A DNA stretch of 45,168 bases from an uncultured bacterium (GTDB lineage: Bacteria > Bacillota > Clostridia > Christensenellales > QALW01). The stretch lies in assembly GCA_905214315.1 (NCBI GenBank), contig CAJMLN010000012.1, positions 1 through 45,168 of the forward strand, given 5' to 3'. Positions 30,775 to 39,198 of this stretch are shown one piece after another. The position numbers and the translations under genes were made by a program. The first letter of the stretch is position 1. Every line of letters starts with the position of its first letter. The notes beneath the pieces are model-generated. The model made no database searches and had not been told where the DNA came from. It worked only from the letters and a program-made list of their open reading frames with translations.

Positions 30775-31497
30775 TTACTCCTCAGAACTCTGTTTTTCTT
30801 CGTCCTTTTCCGCCGCGCGGATCAGCCTGTCCGTGCGGGCGTTAAGCTGCACGATGCCGCTGCGCACCGCCTGAAGGCGCGCCTGCAGGTCATTGAGCTT
30901 TTCCATCAGATACTGCTGTGAAAAGTCCACCGCCTTTCCCGGCAGCTTACGCAGGGAAAGCATCCGGAATTCTTCTAAAAGATACGCCATGCGCCGGCGG
31001 CTGTAGGCCGTCATCGCGGCATAGAGCACCTCAAACACCGCCTGTGCCGCCGCCAGGGCAAAAAACAGGCTGATCAGGTTTGTTTTTTCCGCCGCGGGAA
31101 GCTCCCCGAGCTTTAAAACGCACACCGCCGCCGCGGAAAAGCCAATTACGGCAATGGCCCGCGAAATCGTACGGAACACCGCGGTGGGAACGAGCAGATC
31201 ATTTTTCAGCAGATAATTATGCAAAGCTACCGTATCTTCGCCCGAATACGCGGCATAATAATCGTCCCACATACGGGTGAAACGCTTATTTAAACGAAGC
31301 GCCTCAATTTTTTGAATGATATCCGCGCCCATTTCCTGCCGAAGGATGCGATTAATGCGCTTGAGGCAGCGCCGTGCCGAGCCGGCCCGCGCAAAAATAC
31401 ACCACAGAATAAATACAATCAGCATCGCGCCGAAGGTAAAAATAAAAAAATTTCTGCAATTTGCATAGGTCATCAGAAAATTCTTCAATGCCTGCAT
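30775..31497 (-). CDS. Membrane protein with three TM segments and coiled-coil tail, first gene of the parAB operon
   Basis: A 240-residue protein whose family I do not recognise. Hydrophobic segments are at about residues 17-35, 113-133 and 140-163, with a soluble stretch of about 75 residues between the first and second and a charged, probably coiled-coil C-terminus (about 165-240). This topology resembles ExbB/TolQ/MotA-type proteins, though I cannot confirm homology. A strong promoter and GGGAGG site sit in front, and parA follows after 3 nt. The tight linkage suggests a role in chromosome partitioning or its membrane attachment. Confidence 0.82.
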   Translation of the reverse strand: MQALKNFLMTYANCRNFFIFTFGAMLIVFILWCIFARAGSARRCLKRINRILRQEMGADIIQKIEALRLNKRFTRMWDDYYAAYSGEDTVALHNYLLKNDLLVPTAVFRTISRAIAVIGFSAAAVCVLKLGELPAAEKTNLISLFFALAAAQAVFEVLYAAMTAYSRRRMAYLLEEFRMLSLRKLPGKAVDFSQQYLMEKLNDLQARLQAVRSGIVQLNARTDRLIRAAEKDEEKQSSEE

Positions 31498-31529
31498 CGC
31501 TTTTCCTCCCCGCCGCCGTCTTTTTCTTT

Positions 31530-31559
31530 ATTGTATCAGATTTTATGCGTTTTTGTCAA
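31530..31559 (-). promoter_or_regulatory. Promoter of the membrane protein-parA-parB operon
   Basis: On the minus strand, a perfect -35 TTGACA (31554-31559), 18 bp spacer and -10 TACAAT (31530-31535), about 30 nt before the start codon. Confidence 0.8.
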
Positions 31560-31571
31560 AACAAACAGATC

Positions 31572-31608
31572 AAAAAAGATCCCCCTTTTCCTTTTCCAAA
31601 GGGGGATT
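31572..31608 (-). terminator. Intrinsic terminator of rplI
   Basis: On the minus strand, AATCCCCCTTT pairs with AAGGGGGATC and is followed by six T residues. It lies immediately after the rplI stop and before the par operon promoter. Confidence 0.88.
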
Positions 31609-31612
31609 CTGT

Positions 31613-32050
31613 TCACGTTTCAACAATCACTTTTATTTTAGCCGAAACCTCCGGGAAAAGCCGTAAAAGCGCGGTATATTCGCCCGGCGCCTTTATGGAG
31701 GGGATCTCTATTTTCTTTTTATCCACCTCGATGCCGTGCTGGCTTAAAATCGCCTCGGAAACATCCTTGGCCGAAACCGAGCCGAACATCTTACCGTTGC
31801 CGGCCTTGCCCTGCAGCCTTACCGAAAGACTTTCCAGCTTTTTCGCATTTTCCTGTGCCTGCTGCTTCTGAACTGCGCGGCGGTGCGCCTCGGCCTCCGC
31901 GGCAGTTTTGGCGGCGTTCAGATTGGCGCTGGTAGCCTCTTTGGCAAGCTTGCGCGGCAGCAGAAAGTTCCGTGCGTAGCCGTCGTTCACTTCTACAATC
32001 TGGTCCTTCTTTCCCGAGCCCTTTACATCTGCAAGCAAAATTACCTTCAT
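31613..32050 (-). CDS. rplI: 50S ribosomal protein L9
   Basis: Large-subunit stalk-side protein that affects translational fidelity. The 145-residue product begins MKVILLADVKGSGKKDQIVEVNDGYARNFLLPRKLA, the standard N-terminal signature, followed by the long connecting helix and C-terminal domain. The usual partner genes (GdpP-like phosphodiesterase, dnaB) are not next to it; degV lies upstream instead, 77 nt away. Confidence 0.97.
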   Translation of the reverse strand: MKVILLADVKGSGKKDQIVEVNDGYARNFLLPRKLAKEATSANLNAAKTAAEAEAHRRAVQKQQAQENAKKLESLSVRLQGKAGNGKMFGSVSAKDVSEAILSQHGIEVDKKKIEIPSIKAPGEYTALLRLFPEVSAKIKVIVET

Positions 32051-32127
32051 AAAAAATCACCCCGTTTTTTGAATATGCTCTCCGTTTTTTAAAGCAGAAA
32101 GCCGTCTGCTCCGGCGTTTTCCGCTGG

Positions 32128-32976
32128 TTATCTGGCAATAAACAGCACGCCCAGCGTTCCCGCGCCGCAGTGCGAGGATACCACACAGCCGGCCCGGGTA
32201 ATATAGATATTTTTAAATTTATGCAGCTTTTCCAGGTATGCATAGACCTCATCAATAATTTCCTGCGAAGTACCCGAATGGGTGATAAACACCATGTCGT
32301 CGCGGGCGTCAAGAATCGCCTGTTCCATACCGGTGACGTATTTCATCGTAGCGGTGCGGATATCGCCGCGCACCTTGCGGTCCACCTTAATCACGCCATC
32401 CACCACGGCCAGCGTAGGCCGCAGCTTCAGGGCTGTGGCGCCCCAGGCCGCCAGAGCCGAACAGCGGCCGCCCTTATATAAAAACAGCACGTTTTCCACC
32501 ACAAAGCCGGCGCGCACCAGCGGATTGATCGCCTTTAATTCCGCCAGAATTTCCTCATACGAGGCGCCGCTCTGCACCATTTTTGCCGCGGTGAGCACCT
32601 GCAGGCCGATGCCCGTGGAAAGATTGCGGCTGTCGATTACGGTGATCCGCGCATCGGCAAAGGTCTGTGCAACGCCGCAGAAAATCTGGTACGTTGAAGA
32701 CATTTCGCTGCTGATGGTAAAAACAATGATATCATACTCCCCCACAAAGGGTTTTAAAAACGCCTGAATCGCCTCCGGCGAGGGCGCGGAGGTGGTGGGT
32801 GTTTTGTTGTTGGCGTCCGCCCAGGCATAAATTTCATCCGGCTGAATATCAACGCCGTCAAGCCGGCTGTCCTGATCAAGATTCACCTGAAGCGGCAAAA
32901 TATCAATCCCGTACAGGTTCCGCAGCTCCGGTGAAAGATCGCAGGTGGAATCGGCCAGTATTTTGATAGGTTTCAT
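32128..32976 (-). CDS. degV: DegV-family fatty-acid-binding protein
   Basis: DegV proteins bind a fatty acid in a hydrophobic pocket; FakB members present it to the kinase FakA. The 282-residue product has the N-terminal MKPIKILADSTCDLSPEL signature, TSAPSPEAIQAFLKP, ISSEMSSTYQ and the C-terminal GTLGVLFI motif. The ATG at 32976 follows AAGGAG at good spacing; the in-frame TTG two codons upstream is not preferred. The kinase FakA is not in the window. Confidence 0.93.
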   Translation of the reverse strand: MKPIKILADSTCDLSPELRNLYGIDILPLQVNLDQDSRLDGVDIQPDEIYAWADANNKTPTTSAPSPEAIQAFLKPFVGEYDIIVFTISSEMSSTYQIFCGVAQTFADARITVIDSRNLSTGIGLQVLTAAKMVQSGASYEEILAELKAINPLVRAGFVVENVLFLYKGGRCSALAAWGATALKLRPTLAVVDGVIKVDRKVRGDIRTATMKYVTGMEQAILDARDDMVFITHSGTSQEIIDEVYAYLEKLHKFKNIYITRAGCVVSSHCGAGTLGVLFIAR

Positions 32977-33021
32977 AAGCAAATCTCCTTAAAATAAAAA
33001 TAAAAACATGCGCCTTTAAAA

Positions 33022-33053
33022 GAATCCTGCTATCCTTAGGCGCAGCAGGATAA
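33022..33053 (-). terminator. Terminator candidate between the XRE gene and degV
   Basis: An 8 bp stem ATCCTGCT/AGCAGGAT (33024-33031 with 33044-33051) with a 12-nt loop is followed on the minus strand by TCTTTTAAA. The T tract is short. It lies downstream of the XRE regulator and upstream of degV, just after a TATAAT on the same strand at 33065-33070. Confidence 0.5.
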
Positions 33054-33188
33054 AATTATTTATTATTATAGCATATTTTCTGCAAAAACAAAAGAGATTT
33101 TTACCCATTCTTCCGGCAAAAAGACCGTTCCGAACCGTTTGGAGCCGCGTAAAAAGATCCTTCCCCCCGCCCGGGCAAACGGAAAGCT

Positions 33189-33644
33189 TTACCCCTTGCC
33201 GCGGGCTTTCCAGGTATGATACAGAATATCCTTCAGTACCAGCATGGCGTCCTGCTCTCCCAATGAATATTCCCGCTTCAATTCCTCCAGCATGCCGTCG
33301 ATTCTGCGGGCGTAATTGGGAACATTCACTTTTGACGGATAGGCAAGCAGAACCGGATACTTTTTCCCCCAGGCCGCCGTCCAGTCGATTTTTTCTTCCC
33401 TTTCCCCTCCCGTTCTGTCAATGGCCTCCTGAATCTCCTGCAGATCCATATCAAAATCGATCAGCTCATCCAGCGAAACATGATAGAGCACCGCCATTTT
33501 TTTGGACTGACGGATATCCGGAACGGTTTCATCGGTCTCCCATTTTGAAACGGTCTGCCGGCTTACCCCCAGTTTTTCCGCCACCGCTTCCTGCGAAAGC
33601 CCCCGTTTTCTTCTTGCATGAAACAGGCTGTTTCCCAAATTCAT
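33189..33644 (-). CDS. XRE-family helix-turn-helix regulator
   Basis: A 151-residue DNA-binding protein. The N-terminal HTH (residues 1-55; LGNSLFHARRKRGLSQEAVAEKLGVSRQTVSKWETDETVPD) is typical of Cro/CI-like regulators in Firmicutes. The C-terminal part (about 75-151) has no family I know and is probably a small helical sensor or dimerisation unit. The start at 33644 is set by GGAGGAGG, not by the earlier in-frame codons. Target genes are unknown; AraC is the gene upstream on the same strand, about 150 nt away. Confidence 0.9.
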   Translation of the reverse strand: MNLGNSLFHARRKRGLSQEAVAEKLGVSRQTVSKWETDETVPDIRQSKKMAVLYHVSLDELIDFDMDLQEIQEAIDRTGGEREEKIDWTAAWGKKYPVLLAYPSKVNVPNYARRIDGMLEELKREYSLGEQDAMLVLKDILYHTWKARGKG

Positions 33645-33792
33645 AAAAAATCCTCCTCCTTCGGTCATAGCCTTATTATAAGCGTTAAAAAAGATACGCG
33701 CCACCAATTTCCGTTGTCAAATATGCGCTTTTTTTGCCCATACCGCAGGCAAAACGGAACGTTTCCCCGGCAAAACAGCCTGCCGGACCTTT

Positions 33793-34674
33793 TTACCGGC
33801 TCCTGCGGAAGCGGCTGGGCGGCATGCCGCGCAGGGCCTTATATTTAGCAATAAAATAGGAGACGTCGTTAAAGCCGCATTGGTAGCAAACCTCGGTTAC
33901 CGTCTTTTCCGAAAGCAGCAGCTCCTTCTCCGCATGACTGATGCGCACCTCGGTCAAAAAAGCGGTAAAGCGCTTCCCTGCCACCTGTTTAAACAGGCGT
34001 GAAAAATAGCTATAGCTCATATTGACCTGCAGTGCGCACTCCCTTGCAGTAATATTCCGGTCAAAATGGTTATGAATATACGTCATAGCCTGATAGATCT
34101 GCCGCAGGGAGGAAAAAGGCAGCTCCTTTATTGTTGTCTCTGTCCGTTCTTTTTCAAAACCGTTTAAAAGCACGGCGCAAAGCCGTACGGCATTTGCCTT
34201 AACCGCAAGCTCCGCGGCATACGGCGGTGCCTCCAAAAAAGAAAGCATTTCCAATAAAATGGGTTCCATCCCGCTGCCGCGCACCTCGGCGCTTCTAAAT
34301 ACAGGCTTCTGTCCTTCCTGGCAGAAAGCGAAAGGCAGCACATACAGCATACCGCGATCATTAGACGCCATATCCAGCAATACAGAGGGTTTCATCTTTA
34401 AAACCGCATATTCTCCCCCGTTCGGGGACTCCACAAAAACCGTATGCCCGGTGTTGGAACGGAACAGCACCAAGTCGCCGCAGTGCGCCGTATATTTTTC
34501 TCCGTTGACATATACAAGGAACGCGCCCCTTGTAATATACAAAAATTCAATCGCATTGTGAAGATGGACCGCCGCAGTGCACTGTCCTTTTTCCGAACCC
34601 CTGGTCAAAAAAAATTCAATCCCCGTTTCTGAAAGCTGCAGATTTTCCTGTTCAATCTTCATTTCTGCAAACAT
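33793..34674 (-). CDS. AraC-family transcriptional regulator
   Basis: A 294-residue regulator with an N-terminal cupin-like ligand domain (HLHNAIEFLYITRGAFLVYVNGEKY...GDLVLFRSNTGHTVF) and a C-terminal double HTH (IHNHFDRNITARECALQVNMSYSYFSRLFKQ, then FNDVSYFIAKYKALRGMPPSRFRRSR). The ATG at 34674 follows AAGGAGAGG. It is divergent from two sugar oxidoreductase genes, with only 117 nt between the start codons, so it probably controls them in response to a sugar. Confidence 0.93.
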   Translation of the reverse strand: MFAEMKIEQENLQLSETGIEFFLTRGSEKGQCTAAVHLHNAIEFLYITRGAFLVYVNGEKYTAHCGDLVLFRSNTGHTVFVESPNGGEYAVLKMKPSVLLDMASNDRGMLYVLPFAFCQEGQKPVFRSAEVRGSGMEPILLEMLSFLEAPPYAAELAVKANAVRLCAVLLNGFEKERTETTIKELPFSSLRQIYQAMTYIHNHFDRNITARECALQVNMSYSYFSRLFKQVAGKRFTAFLTEVRISHAEKELLLSEKTVTEVCYQCGFNDVSYFIAKYKALRGMPPSRFRRSR

Positions 34675-34791
34675 ACGGACCTCTCCTTTTTTAAAACGCA
34701 AATATTTTATATTTTTTCCTTTAAAAATCATAGCATAAATTTTATAAAAATACTATACTTAAATTACAAAAAAACAGAAAGGACGTTTTTT
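34675..34791. promoter_or_regulatory. Divergent promoter region between AraC and the oxidoreductase genes
   Basis: 117 nt, very AT-rich. Plus strand: TATACT near 34756 and AGAAAGGAC as the ribosome binding site of the 34792 gene. Minus strand: a TATGAT -10 with a poor -35. Likely AraC binding sites cannot be defined by eye. Confidence 0.45.
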
Positions 34792-35877
34792 ATGGAAAGA
34801 ATCGTAAAAGTGGGAATCATCGGCTGCGGCGGCATTGCAAACGGGAAGCATATGCCGTCGCTAAAAAAAATTCCCCATGTACAAATGACGGCTTTTTGCG
34901 ATATTATCGCTGAAAAAGCAGAAAAAGCTGCAAAAGAATTCGGTGTGCCCGGCGCAAAAATATACACCGACTACAAACAGCTTTTAAAAGAAGCGGACGT
35001 GGAGGTGGTACATGTTTTAACGCCCAACCTGGAACATGCGGACATCAGTATTGCCGCCCTGTACGCAGGCAAGCACGTTATGTGCGAAAAACCTATGGCC
35101 AAAACCGCTTCAGACGCCAAGCGGATGCTGGAGGCGGCACGGGAAACAGGCAAAAAACTGACCATCGGATATCAGCATAGGCAAAAAGCGCAGAGTATCG
35201 TTTCCAAAGCGTTTATAGAGAGAGGAGACCTGGGCGAAATCTATCAGGCCAACTGTCTGGCCGTGCGCCGGAGGGGAACCCCTAACTGGGGCGTATTTTT
35301 AAACGAGGAAGAACAAGGCGGCGGACCCGTTATTGACATTGCCACCCACTCTTTGGATCTGACCTTGTATTTGATGAACAACTATGAACCGGAGATGGTA
35401 ATCGGAAAAACCCATAAAAAAATCGAACACCCCGAGGCCGGCAATATCTGGGGCGATAATGGGGTAAGCACTACGCCTTTAGAGGATTCTGCCTGCGCGT
35501 TCATCCGCATGAAGAACGGCGCAACAATTCTGCTGGAAACCAGCTGGGCCCTGAATACCGCTGAACCCGTACAGGAAGGCAGCTGCGTACTTTATGGCAC
35601 AAAGGCCGGGCTTTCCTTAAAAAACAACAAGCTTACCTTAAATAAAGTAGATCTGAATCACTGTGTGATAACCGACGTCGATACCTCCGTAGGCGGCGTG
35701 GCGTTCTATGACGGCGCAAGCGCTTCTCCGCAGGAGGTAGAGGCCAGAAACTGGATCCAGGCCATTATTGACAATACCGAACCGTTGGTAAAACCTGAGG
35801 AAGCCTATGTGGTTTCCCAGATTCTGGAAGCTATCTATACCTCTTCCCGAACAGGAAAGCCGGTGTATTTTGAATGA
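34792..35877 (+). CDS. Gfo/Idh/MocA-family oxidoreductase
   Basis: NAD(P)-dependent sugar or inositol-type dehydrogenase, 361 residues. The Rossmann motif VGIIGCGGIANGKHMPSL (about 6-23), the DYKQLL / EVVHVLTPN segment and the CEKPMAKT motif (about 99-106, with the catalytic Lys) are present, followed by the C-terminal alpha/beta domain with GGGPVIDIATHSLDL. Its stop overlaps the next gene's ATG by four bases, so the two are translated together, and both are probably controlled by the divergent AraC protein. The substrate is unknown. Confidence 0.92.
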   Translation: MERIVKVGIIGCGGIANGKHMPSLKKIPHVQMTAFCDIIAEKAEKAAKEFGVPGAKIYTDYKQLLKEADVEVVHVLTPNLEHADISIAALYAGKHVMCEKPMAKTASDAKRMLEAARETGKKLTIGYQHRQKAQSIVSKAFIERGDLGEIYQANCLAVRRRGTPNWGVFLNEEEQGGGPVIDIATHSLDLTLYLMNNYEPEMVIGKTHKKIEHPEAGNIWGDNGVSTTPLEDSACAFIRMKNGATILLETSWALNTAEPVQEGSCVLYGTKAGLSLKNNKLTLNKVDLNHCVITDVDTSVGGVAFYDGASASPQEVEARNWIQAIIDNTEPLVKPEEAYVVSQILEAIYTSSRTGKPVYFE

Positions 35878-36824
35878 AGGCAGCAATTTGCGGTGTTTGG
35901 CATGTACACGCGGTAGAGTATACCAAAAAAGCATTGCAGGCGGAGAATGTCGAAGTCATCGGCTTTTACGAAGAAGACACGGCCTTGCGGGAAGATTTTT
36001 TAAAAAACTATGATCTGCCGCACTTTTCCTCTTTTGAGGCGCTCCTGCAAAGCGATGCCGATGCGGTGATCGTCTGCAGTTCCTCAAATACCCATGCAGA
36101 GTATATGGTGCGGCTTGCACAGGCAAAAAAAGATATTTTTACCGAAAAGGTCCTGGCGCTGACGGTTGAAGACTGCCTGCGTGTGCAAAAGGCCGTACAG
36201 GAGAACGGCGTCCGCTTTGTAATCTCTTTTGTACAAAAATCCTGCGGGCAGATCCGCGCCGTAAAAAAGCTGGCGGAAAGCGGGGAGCTTGGCAGGCTGA
36301 ATTTTATCCGGTTCCGCAACTGCCATAGCGGAAGCACAGAAGACTGGCTGCCTGCACATTTTTACAGCCGAAAGCAATGCGGCGGCGGTGCCATGATTGA
36401 TTTGGGCGCGCACGGCATGTATCTGATCGATTGGTTTTTGGGCCTGCCGCAAAAGTATCAGTCCGCCTTCACAGTTTGGGATACAAATAAAAAAAATACC
36501 GACCGCGTGGAAGACAACGCCGTTACCATTATGACTTATGCCGACGGTTCCCTTGCCATAAACGAAACGGGATTCATTTCCTGCGGTTCCCCCCTCATGC
36601 TGGAGGTTGGCGGTGACAAAGGATTTGTAAGACTCGTAGCCGGCCGCAGTTTAGAAAAATTCACCACTGAAACCAAAGGGATTCCCGTTACCGTGGACGC
36701 TGAAGAAGATCTGCCGCTGCCGATTGAAAGCTTCCTTGCCGGAAAAACGCCGGAAGGATGCGGTATAGAAGAGGCAGTCCGCCTGACACAAATGATGGAG
36801 GGAGCCTACGGAACAGGTGTATAG
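35874..36824 (+). CDS. Second Gfo/Idh/MocA-family oxidoreductase, with divergent EKP motif
   Basis: 316 residues, same superfamily as the preceding gene. The Rossmann part (GVWHVHAVEYTKKALQAENVEVIGFYEED) has a variant glycine loop, and the conserved EKP motif reads EKV (DIFTEKVLALT), though the lysine is kept. The C-terminal domain contains GGGAMIDLGAHGMYLIDWFLG. These variations suggest a different substrate or cofactor mode from its partner, but activity is not excluded. A bidirectional terminator follows. Confidence 0.9.
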   Translation: MKAAICGVWHVHAVEYTKKALQAENVEVIGFYEEDTALREDFLKNYDLPHFSSFEALLQSDADAVIVCSSSNTHAEYMVRLAQAKKDIFTEKVLALTVEDCLRVQKAVQENGVRFVISFVQKSCGQIRAVKKLAESGELGRLNFIRFRNCHSGSTEDWLPAHFYSRKQCGGGAMIDLGAHGMYLIDWFLGLPQKYQSAFTVWDTNKKNTDRVEDNAVTIMTYADGSLAINETGFISCGSPLMLEVGGDKGFVRLVAGRSLEKFTTETKGIPVTVDAEEDLPLPIESFLAGKTPEGCGIEEAVRLTQMMEGAYGTGV

Positions 36825-36828
36825 TCAA

Positions 36829-36869
36829 AAAAAAGAATCGGACAGTTCTATACTGCCCGATTCTTTTTC
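36829..36869. terminator. Bidirectional terminator between oxidoreductase and alpha-galactosidase genes
   Basis: AAAAAGAATCGG pairs with CCGATTCTTTTT, extended after a mismatch by CAGT/ACTG around a 5-nt loop. A runs and T runs on the two sides allow termination in both directions, and both convergent genes end here. Confidence 0.92.
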
Positions 36870-36871
36870 GC

Positions 36872-39007
36872 CTAATTTCTTTCTGAAAGCCGGATACGGA
36901 AGAGCCGTGCCATATTCTTACTGCCTTCCATCTTTACCGTCAGCCGTCCGGCTTCCGGCGCATACGTATAGCGGCATTTGGTGTCTTTTTGAGGGAAAAT
37001 CATTTCCGCATGGGTAGCACCGCTGAAATATCTTCCGAGTTCAATCATGCAGCAATCCTCCTCTATGCATCGTATCTTCCACACAGCCAAAAGCATCTCG
37101 GTACGTTCCCGATTCATCAGTCCCGCTGCAATAAAACCGCGTTTTCCCATGCAGGCCGCACCAAGAGGATATACCGCCGAGGAAGAGGCAATAAACGCCC
37201 GGTTTTTCTTAAACAGCTCCACGCCCTCTTGAATCAGCTCAAAATTATATGCATCCGCATATTCAATTCTGCCGGCCATATAAATCGTTCCGATATTGCC
37301 CGTAACCAGATTAAATATCGTTTCCTCACCGTCTTGATTCCGCTGTATCAAAAAGGAAGCATCCCCGCCGGCATCCAATTCCTTAGCCTCCGGAACCGTC
37401 ACTGCGTAAGGATACACCCAATTTCCGGCTTTCTCCGGCGGCATAATCGCCAGCGAACCCGCGGCGATGGATGCGTAATTAAAATAATACTCCTGGTCGC
37501 TGGTACTCTGCAAATAAAAATGTGAAAGCGTTCCGTGGTCAGCGCGCATAGCGCCGCTGCCGCAGTTTTCAATAATCAAATCCGGATAACGCCGGTACAG
37601 CTCCATAATAAAGCTGTAAAACGCGTCCATCCGTTTGCGTGACTCCGTATTATAGCAATCTCCCCGTTCCCCATAGCCGATACCGGTGGAAAAATTATGA
37701 TCGTTCTTGATATACCGCATCCCCAGCTGATAGGCGCGGTCAACCGCGGCAAACAAATGCTGCCGCACCGTTTCATCACACAGGTCATAAATGCCCCTGC
37801 CGCCCGAAAGCACATAGCCGTTGCGGCGTACCATGGCGTTTTCACTGCATTTGGCACCGGCCATATAGGCGTCTACGGCCTCTAATTCAAACCAAAGCCC
37901 GGGAATCATCCCTCTCTGGCGTATTAAATCCAAAATACCTTTTAAACCGCCGGACCCGAACCGCTCGGCATCGGGAATATAATCGCCGCAGTCCGCCAGA
38001 CAGTTGGCATTGTTCCGGGGACGGAACCAGCCGGCGTCAATACAGAAGACCTCGCAGCCGGCTCTGGCGGCCGCTTCAATCAGCGGCACCAGCGTTTCAG
38101 CGTTCGGCTCGCCGAAAATACAGTCCATATAGCAGTTAAAGCATACCGGCGCCACGCCGTTTTTCCAATGAACCAGCGAAGTCTGCCGCTTATATTCGGT
38201 AAGCTCGCGCACGGCCTCCTCAAAGCCGCCGCGCACCATGCCGTACACCGCGCAGGTGGTGGTGTATTCCTCCCCCGGCGCAAGGGAAACGTGCCAGCCG
38301 TCATGGTTGATATCGGCGCTGTTGCACTCTATGGTAACGGTATCTCCCAGCTTGCCCACGGTAAGCTCCCAGGTATGGCCGCCCTCATGCTCCATAAAAT
38401 AGGCGCAGCCCTTTTCCAGATCCTCCAGAATCACCAGCGGGTAATACCGGCCGCTGGACCAGCTTCCCTCACTGCGGAAGGCCGCCACCCCCGTCATGGA
38501 ATTTACCGCGGGTCTGGCCGGCGCCATGCCGAAATCCCAGAACGTGCCGTGCTTCCACTGGGCCTCCGCCGCCCAGGCGGATTTGCACCAGTGCAGCCGG
38601 AAGCGCCGCGGATCGTCCCAGGCCATAACGCCGGTATCCGCTTCAATGTTGATATACGCAGAGCTTACGCGGATCAGCGGCAGGCTCTCCGTGCCCTGAT
38701 TTTTTACCGTATTTTTCTGCCGTACGGCGCAGCAGCCGTCAAAGAATTCATAGTGCTGGGTAATCCGGATTCCCCGATCGGTGCGGTTGACGGTCACATC
38801 CTTCTTACGGTCTCTGCAGGCTCCGTATTCCACCGTGCCGCTTCCGCTGAAAAGGCTGGCGCTGGAATAGCTGAAGGCGTTGCCCTCGGTAAACACGTGC
38901 GGATCGCCCTCCACATTCAGCTGAAAATTATAGCCGTCCTTATGGGCAAAATTTTCACCGTACCACAGGGCTTCCACGCAGGAAAAATCTTTTTCTGTAT
39001 CTTTCAT
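36872..39007 (-). CDS. Alpha-galactosidase, GH36 family
   Basis: Hydrolyses alpha-1,6-galactosyl residues, as in raffinose or melibiose, in the cytoplasm (no signal peptide). The 711-residue product has the large N-terminal beta-sandwich (about 1-290), the (beta/alpha)8 catalytic domain (FCIDAGWF near 321-328, MRYIKNDHN with the likely nucleophile D436, ENCGSGAMRAD with the likely acid/base D490), and a C-terminal beta domain. The ATG at 39007 follows AAAAGGAG. It faces the AraC/oxidoreductase locus across a shared terminator. No transporter gene is nearby. Confidence 0.92.
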   Translation of the reverse strand: MKDTEKDFSCVEALWYGENFAHKDGYNFQLNVEGDPHVFTEGNAFSYSSASLFSGSGTVEYGACRDRKKDVTVNRTDRGIRITQHYEFFDGCCAVRQKNTVKNQGTESLPLIRVSSAYINIEADTGVMAWDDPRRFRLHWCKSAWAAEAQWKHGTFWDFGMAPARPAVNSMTGVAAFRSEGSWSSGRYYPLVILEDLEKGCAYFMEHEGGHTWELTVGKLGDTVTIECNSADINHDGWHVSLAPGEEYTTTCAVYGMVRGGFEEAVRELTEYKRQTSLVHWKNGVAPVCFNCYMDCIFGEPNAETLVPLIEAAARAGCEVFCIDAGWFRPRNNANCLADCGDYIPDAERFGSGGLKGILDLIRQRGMIPGLWFELEAVDAYMAGAKCSENAMVRRNGYVLSGGRGIYDLCDETVRQHLFAAVDRAYQLGMRYIKNDHNFSTGIGYGERGDCYNTESRKRMDAFYSFIMELYRRYPDLIIENCGSGAMRADHGTLSHFYLQSTSDQEYYFNYASIAAGSLAIMPPEKAGNWVYPYAVTVPEAKELDAGGDASFLIQRNQDGEETIFNLVTGNIGTIYMAGRIEYADAYNFELIQEGVELFKKNRAFIASSSAVYPLGAACMGKRGFIAAGLMNRERTEMLLAVWKIRCIEEDCCMIELGRYFSGATHAEMIFPQKDTKCRYTYAPEAGRLTVKMEGSKNMARLFRIRLSERN

Positions 39008-39164
39008 TTTTTTGCTCCTTTTGCTTTGCAATATGATTTCATCATACACGATACCGCTTGCAAATTCCATAGCTATTTGTGTGCTTTTGGGTGGATTTAT
39101 CCGCAGGATCTGCACAAAAATCTCACAAAATGCCATGCCCGCTCTGCCGAAAAACGGCGTCATA

Positions 39165-39198
39165 AAAAAATTCCCCCGAATCCTCGGGGGAATTTTTT
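39165..39198 (-). terminator. Intrinsic terminator of the ferritin-ZIP-Crp operon
   Basis: A 15 bp stem AAAAAATTCCCCCGA/TCGGGGGAATTTTTT (39165-39179 with 39184-39198) with a 4-nt loop. On the minus strand it overlaps the Crp stop codon and ends in a T tract. Confidence 0.93.

Noticed and set aside
31610..31625. parS-like sequence TGTTCACGTTTCAACA near the par operon
   Set aside because: The outer bases match TGTTTCACGTGAAACA but the central CACGTG is missing and the spacing is off; only 9 of 16 positions agree.
32093..32110. AGCAGA/TCTGCT hairpin between degV and rplI
   Set aside because: Six base pairs with only two T residues following; too weak to call a terminator.
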